The position numbers and the translations under genes are program-made. From Owenia fusiformis (lineage: Eukaryota > Annelida > Polychaeta > Sabellida > Oweniidae), in the NCBI GenBank assembly GCA_903813345.2, contig CAIIXF020000012.1:32680501-32744500 (forward strand): 64,000 nt of DNA, in the 5' to 3' direction. Shown one piece after another: positions 56,554-64,000 of the stretch; the stretch's first letter is position 1; every line of letters starts with the position of its first letter. The notes beneath the pieces were generated by a model. That model was given only the letters and a program-made list of their open reading frames with translations, made no database searches and was not told where the DNA came from.

Positions 56554-58128
56554 TTGCTATTTGCAATTATGCCACCGCCACCGCCATCGCTAAGCATTAA
56601 TCCTGACCATGAAATTTCTGAGAGTGAGGAATCATTTGTCTCAGACGATGATAGTGACGCCCCATGTGCAACCCAAACTGAAGAATCAATATTGTCTCAA
56701 ATCCGTGAATCCTGTACTGGACTTCCAAAACCAGATTTCATGAACAAGATATCAACCATTTTAGATCATGAAGAGATCGAATCAACTAGAGAAGCACTGT
56801 ATGACTATGCTCGCATTAATCGCCCACACGAAATGCCACCAGGTGGATTAATTAAAAGATCGAGGCGTAACAGGGAACACAAAAGTAAGACAAATAAAAG
56901 TCTCGACGACATATACGTTTTATTTAATTTTATTGAGGGTGCTGGAAATGTATCCGAAGTCAAAAATATGTTGAATCCTAAGAAAGACGTTAAACGCAAA
57001 TCAATGGCAACAAGTATAGCAAACAGCCAGATCAACCCCAGTAACAAAGAAGACTGTACAACATTGGCTCACATTATGGAACTGAAAGTGAACATGCAAA
57101 AAGATCTGAGCGAACTCCAAAGTAATGTATCCAAGTTGTTAAAAAATAAAGAAACGGCACTCGCCAAAGAAGTCGATATAAAAACGAAAGAATTAAACAG
57201 GATTAAGGACACAAATCAACAAATACGTAATGAACTCAAATTAGCAAAACAAGAAATTAGCACTCTACAAGAGACAGTAAAAGAATTAAAGTTAACATCA
57301 GAAAAGTACATTCAAAAACTACACGTGAAATTAGATAGAATTGATATGAAGTTATCCCAGGAGTCACACGTAACAAATAAGCGTCAAAAGTCTCCACGTC
57401 GCGATCGAACTCAAAGCGAACCACCGATGAATGAGCTACAAACGTGCTCATCTATGTCCACGCAAACTAGCTCTAACATAACGCAAGAGACCCTTAGAGC
57501 ACTATCATCAGAATCATCAGCGGAAACGACGACAAATACCTCTACAATTAGCTTATCTACCTCCGTAGCAGCTCAACCATCTACGTCAGCGACCTATGCG
57601 ACGGTAGCTACACACAGAACAAACATGTGTGCTACAGCCACTGCAGCACCGGGATCTACATCGGGCCCAAAGAGTACGATGACTATCACCATACCAACAA
57701 CGATCGCGACGAGCTCTACAGTTGTGAGTACGACATCAGTGCCTACTGTATCAGCAACTGCAGAAATTAAAGCCACGCCCCGAACACAGACACCTACGCC
57801 GAATGTTAACTCAGCCGACCAACAGAAGGCACACGTCCATAGCTCACAAAATGCTAAGCCATCTGATACTCATCATATACCAGCAAGAATTAGTTCAAGA
57901 ACCGATAATGGCTCATTCGCCAATTACCCTCCCACTCAGACTCATGTGAAACGGCACTATGTCTCTAATAGCGCCGATGACCATGCTTTTGAGGGAGTAC
58001 AAGTTACACGTAAAAGATCCAAGCAAATACTATTGTCACACGTAAAATCTATTCCTTATAATTCTTTACGGTCATCCATTTGCAAAGAGCGAGGGAAAGT
58101 ATCGCAACAGATTTTTGACAGTAAATAA
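56554..58128 (+). CDS. LINE ORF1 protein, interrupted near its C-terminus
   Basis: A 524-residue frame; the natural start is probably the Met in MPPPPPSLS at 56569. It is acidic near the N-terminus, then has a Lys-rich coiled-coil stretch at about residues 165-265 (ELKLAKQEISTLQETVKELK), then a Ser/Thr-rich linker, and KRSKQILLSHVKSIPYNSLR near the end. Position before an endonuclease ORF and the coiled coil fit a LINE ORF1 (RNA-binding chaperone). From about 58082 the frame runs into an inserted transposon, so the last ~15 residues are foreign. The missing tail resumes after the insert at about 62466. Confidence 0.7.
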   Translation: MLFAIMPPPPPSLSINPDHEISESEESFVSDDDSDAPCATQTEESILSQIRESCTGLPKPDFMNKISTILDHEEIESTREALYDYARINRPHEMPPGGLIKRSRRNREHKSKTNKSLDDIYVLFNFIEGAGNVSEVKNMLNPKKDVKRKSMATSIANSQINPSNKEDCTTLAHIMELKVNMQKDLSELQSNVSKLLKNKETALAKEVDIKTKELNRIKDTNQQIRNELKLAKQEISTLQETVKELKLTSEKYIQKLHVKLDRIDMKLSQESHVTNKRQKSPRRDRTQSEPPMNELQTCSSMSTQTSSNITQETLRALSSESSAETTTNTSTISLSTSVAAQPSTSATYATVATHRTNMCATATAAPGSTSGPKSTMTITIPTTIATSSTVVSTTSVPTVSATAEIKATPRTQTPTPNVNSADQQKAHVHSSQNAKPSDTHHIPARISSRTDNGSFANYPPTQTHVKRHYVSNSADDHAFEGVQVTRKRSKQILLSHVKSIPYNSLRSSICKERGKVSQQIFDSK

Positions 58129-59221
58129 TTTTTTTCTAGTAGTTTCTGGCTGTACAAAAATGAATGCATATGAAAGGCCAATGTATAATCTTTAAGAAAA
58201 ATTCAAAGAATGGTTTCAAGATCAATTGGATTATCTCATAAGCCATGTTTAATCCACCCATCAACAAGCTTTTTTCAAAATACAATCGTCATTTTCACCA
58301 TCGTCCCTCATTTTTTTTTACAATTTTCATGCAAAGTTACATTGTACTTGAACACATGTTTCATCACTTAAAATATATAAGGAACTCCTCGTGGATTAGG
58401 ATTATGATAATCCAATATAAGGGGATCCAATGGGGATCTAAAAGCTATGCTTTTAGTACAGCACACTCATATAAGATGTCATTAGTGTGCCATAAAGTTA
58501 GTTCAAAATGTTTTCATAAATGAATGGTTTGACTTGTTTGATCCCCTGCTGTTTGATCCCCTGTTTAATCAATGGAGCATAACCGCAGCATTTCCCCAAA
58601 AATTCTGAATACCTGTCAAGTTGACTGTTTAATGTTTGAGTGCAGTTAAACCTGTGTGTGTGTGTGTGTGTAAGTTGCTTTGTTTGTTTGTTTATATCCA
58701 TCTGTACTAGGTGCTTTGATGCCACCTTTGTTTAGTCTCTGGTGCTTGTTTTTCACACTGTGCTATCACTTGTAAGTTTTACACTGATGGTTTGTAGAAG
58801 TCTCTTTTTTATTTATAAGTTGCTAAGAAATTCTAAATACCTCTCTTTATGATAATTTCTATGATGCCTTATTATAGCATTTACTTTGAACAGGTTTTCT
58901 GTATCTTGTTTATCAGTAATGATTCACGAGGTACAGTGCTATTAAAATCATAAATACAGTACAAGAATTTAGTACATCATACCTTTGCCAATAATTTTAG
59001 TAAGACAAATATTTTGATCCAGCTTCTGAAAAAACATTGAACATATTCATGATGATGTTTTATAACACACTTCCTTATTTGAGTTTATCTCCAGATTGAT
59101 TATTCAAATAATGAAATGAAGGATGATATGCTAAGAATAATTTTTGCATATTCATCAATTCAAGAAATGTTATCCTAAGAAAATGTTATGAGTAACATAC
59201 ACTCTTACCTTAATGTTAACA

Positions 59222-59350
59222 TTAGGGAGATTAAGCTTGCATATAAAATCGAAACGCCAACCTATGACCAATCGCCCATACAAATGCATCGCTAAATATT
59301 TTCCATTCACATTTAGGTTGTGAAAAACATTGCAAGCTTAAAGTCCCTAT
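59222..59350. mobile_element. ~129-bp MITE
   Basis: TTAGGGAGATTAAGCTTGCA at the left mirrors TGCAAGCTTAAAGTCCCTA at the right. Non-coding; similar end wording to the MITE at 9930. Confidence 0.6.
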
Positions 59351-59605
59351 TGAGAGTCTCTGAAAACCACAATCAATACCATTGAGTGTGTGGTGTATAC
59401 TACCTTTATCATTATTTCTAAGATTTACAATAACATCTTTTTAGCAAAATGTCCGATTTTCTTCCATATTAATGTGAACAAATATAAACAAACATAGAAT
59501 GATTCTATTGGTTGAGTCAACAATTTTAGTTATTAGGGAGGTTAAGATCGCACTATTTTGATGAACGTACACATGGAATGTGTAAACTTATGGTCCCCTA
59601 TTCAC

Positions 59606-60395
59606 GGTGTTATAGCATGACGGTTACGTCAAGGCGATTTGCAAAATTTTGCGGTAACGATAACAAAAAATGGCGGATGGGAAAGGCAGCATGTCCTCTT
59701 TGTCGCCTGTAGGAAATATTCACAGATAAGATTTCCTTTTAAACTAGTTCCATTCGGTGACGTATATATGGATGGTTATAAAGACTGGGTCAAATCTGCC
59801 AGGTGGTCTACAAGAAACAGAATATAATCTGTAAACCTACCGACTGAGATATCAAAGTTTATAATATTTGGTCCATTCTCGTGTTGTCTCAGTACATGAG
59901 CCACTCAAAATATTAACTGTAAGTATAAGTAAACTGTGTATAACTACTGCAAATTCAAAATACATTATTATGGCTTGAGTAGAACATAGGTGGTTTCCAA
60001 TGCTCAATTGGCTTTGTATGATCGTATGTAGGTTACATCTATATACCACAAGGTTTTTAGGCAATGTAGACCATGCCCTAACAACAAAAACAAAAATAAA
60101 CAAATTACTAAATTTTTGTGTAGTTTTGAATTTCAAACTCGACAGTTTTTCTCTTATTTCATGTTATCCCCGGGCATCAATTTGCAAAGGCTACGTTCAA
60201 AATATACATTACTGAAAGTATCACCGAATGCGATTATTACATAAATCGTTCATCCTTTCATTGATACACAGAAATAGAAAATAATGCGCCAACCTTAGTT
60301 TTCTCTTCCATCGCGGCCATTTTATTGGATAAATTAGTGAACGTAGCTGTCCAACCTCGTTTTCAGAGGTGGCGTAACCGTCATGCTATAACACC
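59606..60395. mobile_element. 790-bp TIR element
   Basis: Perfect 23-base inverted ends: GGTGTTATAGCATGACGG at 59606, mirrored at 60373-60395. Both subterminal parts have AAATGGC/GGCCATTTT. No protein-coding signal. Confidence 0.8.
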
Positions 60396-62150
60396 GGCCA
60401 AAATGCCCTAATACGTCACTTCCGCTGAATAGAAAAAAGTAGTTTAAAAAATGAATGTAGTCCCAACACAATTGTGATCATGACGAGTCAGTAAGCTAGT
60501 ATGTAGGTACAGTTGTCATCTTTTTGCAATGACAACATGCCATTTCTTCTGAAAATGCGTTTATTTGGGTTATCTGAAGGAAAATTTCGAGTCAAGTGGC
60601 GTATTAATTTTGCCTTGATTTTTGTGAATTTCAATTTCTGTCTGCAGAGAGAGGGGGTAGTGTCACAATTGACCAATTATTTCAAAAAGTAGATGGTTGG
60701 CCCCTATTGAGTTTAGTGTCAAGATGTAGCTTAGACATAGCTTTAGAACCTCAGATAGGCCAGTGAGGCCACATAAATCCAAAACTCGAGATAAAAAGTC
60801 AGGCGTTTGACCTTTTGCCCATTGACTAGTATGGTGACGTGAATTAGGGCAGTTTGGCCACCGTGCTATTGACTATTTTCACATCACTGGCCTCTTTTTG
60901 TTGCCTGATTGATATAATGCCAATTGATGTAATGGTCCCCAGTTAAACCAGTTGAGAGATGGACAACATTACTTGGGGTCATAACAGTACTCGTTCATGT
61001 TCAAGTTCTCACACAAGTGTTTTACACAGTCTGTAGCCAGCTTTTACCAAGGGGTAGGAGCAGTTTTACCAAGGGCAAAGCTTTTGCCTAGGGATGAACT
61101 TTTTGACAGTTTTGGCTAAAAAATCATGCGAAGTGCTCAGATTGGTGAGAAACTGCATCATTTTGAAAGAATCTCTTGGGGGAGCAGCAGCTCCCTTTAT
61201 CTCTCCCCTCTACCTGGCTAATTTTCACATTTTTTATATTTCTACTATTCAAATTGACCAATCCCCATTCATGTCATTTTAACAGGTCCCTTCATTACTT
61301 TACACCAGTGTTCATTAATCCCTTGTTTTCTAGTCGTATGTGCTTTTATTATTCAGTTTCACTATCTATTGTTTTGCCATGCCAGTTTTACATGTTTGCA
61401 TGCTGAGTTAGTTTTATGTAATGTTTTTTGTTCCTTAAATGGTTTACACATTCACTCAGTTGAGTGGGGTGTTGCCCCATTACTAGTTAATGTTGCCTAA
61501 AGTTTGTGACTGTACATACACAAAGTATTTCAAATATATATTTTAGAAAACATTTTATATTTGATTCCCACCCAAGGGTCTTCCACTCACCCATTGACAT
61601 AAACAAAACATGAACTCTCATAAAAATGCCAACAAGACTGCAAGGGAAACTTAATCTATGAATTGGACTTTGCCATATCACATGTATTAGTCCCGTGATC
61701 AGGGAGGGGGTGGAGGGGGGGTTGAGAGACGACCCTCTCCCCTAGGCACATTTTCTGTCAACATCCTGCAATTTTTCACCACTTTAGTACTTTTCAAGTG
61801 ATGTTCGGATGATGCTTTCATTTAATTGCTTGCACTGATGGTTTCTCTTGAAAATTCATGCACATAAGGTGATCTAGTATTTCAACACAGGACCCTGAAA
61901 GCGCTATTTGAGCTTGAAGTAGAAGTATTCATAGTATTACTGTTTGTATTATTAATCTCTACGATTTTTCAATAGGCTAACTCAGTCAGTGAATGCAGGA
62001 TTAAAACACAACACACATGAGTAATTCACCCACCTATGCATGTTATTATTGAAAAACATTGCCATCTTTTACATCACTCCTAAATTATTTTTGTAAACAT
62101 GCATTTTAAGAGGTTCATTTTTTCAAAAAAAACTCAAAAACAAACTTCAT
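60396..62150. other. Interior of the 4.4-kb transposon
   Basis: 61030-61222 is a copy of the CAGGCCCGTAGCC MITE family (GTGCTCAGATTGGTGAGAAACTGCAT, then CTACCTGGCTA); a related G-rich scrap is near 61690-61805. Otherwise no gene or other signal. Confidence 0.5.
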
Positions 62151-62465
62151 GGAGTTCCTTACATATTTTACTTGATGAAACATGTGTTCAAGTACAATGT
62201 AACTTTGCATGAAAAATTGTAAAAAAAATGAGGGACGATAGTGAAAATGACGAATGCATTTTGAAAAAGCTTGTTGATGGGTGGATTAAACATGGATTAT
62301 AAGATAATCCAATTGATCTGGAAACTATTCTTTGAACTTTTCTTGAAGATTATAGATTCGCCTTTCCCAAGCATTTACTTTTTACAGCCAGAAACTACTC
62401 ACAAAAAAATTATCAACTGTCAAAATTATCAAAAGTCTGTTGCGATACTTTCCCTGCTCCTTTGC

Positions 62466-62832
62466 GTCTTCTCGTAGCGTCAATGTAACTGGTATGAGGG
62501 TAATTGGACGAAGAACGACATCCAATAGTGAAATACTTTCAGTGAGAATCAATGTCGATGCCCGTGACTATGACACGGCTATCGATAGCAATTTCTGGCC
62601 ACAAAATATTACTTCAAGACCTTGGCTCACTAATAAGCAATATATTAATCACAAAAACGCCAGAGCTAGCACCCTGAACACAAATTGGCATGCTGAATCA
62701 GAACTCAGTCTACCCGTGAACAGTGATGATGACGAATACTTTGAGCCACCTAACGCTTATGTTACCTGGGATGATACAGATATTCTTCATCATAGCAAGA
62801 ACGCCTCCTCACAACAACAATGGTTGTCTTAA
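62466..62832 (+). pseudogene. C-terminal part of LINE ORF1 after the insertion
   Basis: SRSVNVTGMRVIGRRTTSN, SVRINVDARDYDTAIDSNFW and ITSRPW recall the C-terminal domain of ORF1 proteins of this LINE type. The stretch ends at the stop at 62830-62832, overlapping the ORF2 start ATG at 62820 by 13 bases, as in several LINEs that re-initiate translation. Confidence 0.65.
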
Positions 62833-64000
62833 TTGTAACTTTGTTTATAGCCTGTCTGTATTTACACTTAAGCATGTATATTAACATTATGTGCTGGAAT
62901 GTGCAAGGTGTCATGTATGGGACTCCATACCTTGTAACCAAATTGCAGTCTCTAGATATCTGTATTCTGACTGAACATTGGCTATATCCTGACAACGTAC
63001 AATACCTTACATCTATTGATAGCAACTTCGATTGCCATCAAGTTTGCGATAAAGCACTCTGCGTAGATGATATTCCTCGCAAGCGAGGGCAAGGGGGTGT
63101 TGCTATTCTGTACCGAAATAAATTTTCTGTAAAACATCTAGAGTTTGAAAACGACAGAATTTGTGGCATTGAAATATCAACAAAAAATTCTAAAATTTTC
63201 ATCATCGGCGTTTACTTGCCCTCAAGCAACACCCCATTAAACATCTACAAGGAATATGTTTCAAACTTAACGGATATATGTCATTTATACAACAGTCAAG
63301 GGACAGTGATCCTAGCAGGAGACTTCAATGGTCAACTAACAGGAACATCTGGACCTAGATTTATTGGTAATGGTAACACAAGGGGTATCTTGATTGAGAC
63401 AATGCTAAAAGAGTGTCAATATCTGGTTACAAACATGCAACAACATGCAAAAGGTCCAATTTATACCTACTGTAGTAGCGATATGAAACATAAATCATGC
63501 ATTGACCTTATCACGGTGCCGTGCCCCTTAGTAAAGGCGATCTCGTCTCGAATTGTCAAGTTATCGATGATAATGAGTTATGTGTTTCTAATCACCATCC
63601 GATCCAAATGCAATTCAAAGTAACTGGCAACAACTTTTTCCTACCATCCCAAACTACTAGAATCAAATGGGAGAAAGCATCTACTGAAAATCTCTCTCAA
63701 TACCGTAGATTGGTTAAATCAAAACTAAAGATTATCCTCAGTTCATTCAATAATTTTGACTCATTGTCTGAGAATGACATCGAGCAACTTAACACTGATC
63801 TACTTTCTTGTCTTGAAACGTCAGCAAATGATTCTATACCTAGGACTCAATTCAAACACTACCTAAATCCTTATTGGAAGTATGGGAAGGTGAATGAGAC
63901 ACATAAGCTCATGAAACAAGCTAGACTGTCATGGATAATCAATGGCAAAAGTCATGACGTGAATGACAATTATTTCAAACATTACAAACAAACAAAGCGT
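62820..64000 (+). CDS. LINE ORF2, apurinic-type endonuclease domain (partial)
   Basis: The N-terminal endonuclease nicks target DNA to prime reverse transcription. Visible: INIMCWNVQG (first Asn), ILTEHWLYPDN (catalytic Glu), GQGGVAILYR, FIIGVYLPSSN (Tyr), VILAGDFNGQL (Asp and Asn), SCIDLI, then CVSNHHPIQMQF, matching the final S-x-H motif. A one-base frame change near 63540 separates the first frame (to 63623) from the continuation, which runs on through NPYWKYGKVNETHKLMKQAR to the window edge. The RT domain must lie beyond it. This copy is therefore probably inactive. Confidence 0.85.

Larger units (their letters stand above)
58082..62465. mobile_element. 4.4-kb transposon with ~310-bp inverted arms, inserted in the LINE
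   Basis: Arms 58082-58388 and 62151-62465 are near-complementary. Outer ends are GCAAAGAGCGAGGGAAAGTA and its mirror; inner phrases include CAGCCAGAAACTACT, AAGCTTGTTGATGGGTGG and AACACATGTTTCATCA. The centre shows no recognisable transposase. It carries further MITEs (59222-59350, 59606-60395, 61030-61222) and a (GT)n run near 58655. The target duplication is unclear. Confidence 0.75.

Overview
The window reads as nuclear DNA of a marine invertebrate, most likely a non-vertebrate deuterostome such as a hemichordate or cephalochordate. The species assignment is inference. Support comes from spliced animal genes with GT/AG introns, the AT-rich and transposon-crowded background, and the mix of LINEs, a Ty3/Gypsy element, mariner and many MITEs. 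No bacterial, organellar, rRNA or CRISPR features were seen.

Four host genes can be assembled from exons whose phases agree, all on the + strand. (1) 898-4753: six exons of a CYP2-like cytochrome P450, lacking only the first coding exon. (2) 10963-13252: a complete four-exon fatty-acid-binding protein gene (137 aa). (3) 22848-39971: a complete three-exon cytosolic sulfotransferase gene (300 aa). (4) 45727-54639: an unrecognised four-exon gene with a signal peptide, Lys-Arg processing sites and a glycine-zipper helix, probably a secreted peptide precursor. P450 and sulfotransferase are phase I and phase II enzymes for lipophilic compounds and FABP carries such ligands, so the first three could serve related chemistry. 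That link is inferred from adjacency only.

The rest is mostly mobile or repetitive DNA. 7607-10525 holds two 5'-truncated LINE copies, one split by a MITE. 13769-18895 is a fold-back unit with roughly 1 kb inverted arms around a decayed reverse-transcriptase gene. 20301-21867 is a 1.57 kb member of a palindromic TIR family that also has ~150 bp copies at 3025 and 51441. 23372-38701 is a large, young Ty3/Gypsy (Metaviridae) element inserted antisense in sulfotransferase intron 1. Its 2.46 kb LTRs each contain a RING-finger reading frame, and a region beyond pol encodes C2H2 zinc fingers and a PLDLS motif. One LTR was later hit by a mariner-like element. 41996-45133 is a TIR element containing a GT-rich array.

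The introns of the secreted-peptide gene carry a ~170 bp satellite, inverted minisatellite arrays, another transposon, and word arrays built on AATCGGGA. From about 56.5 kb to the window end lies a LINE with ORF1 and an endonuclease-bearing ORF2, interrupted by a 4.4 kb transposon with ~310 bp inverted arms. No standard tRNA or rRNA gene was found; tRNA-derived SINE-like copies lie at 23041 and 54686-55058.
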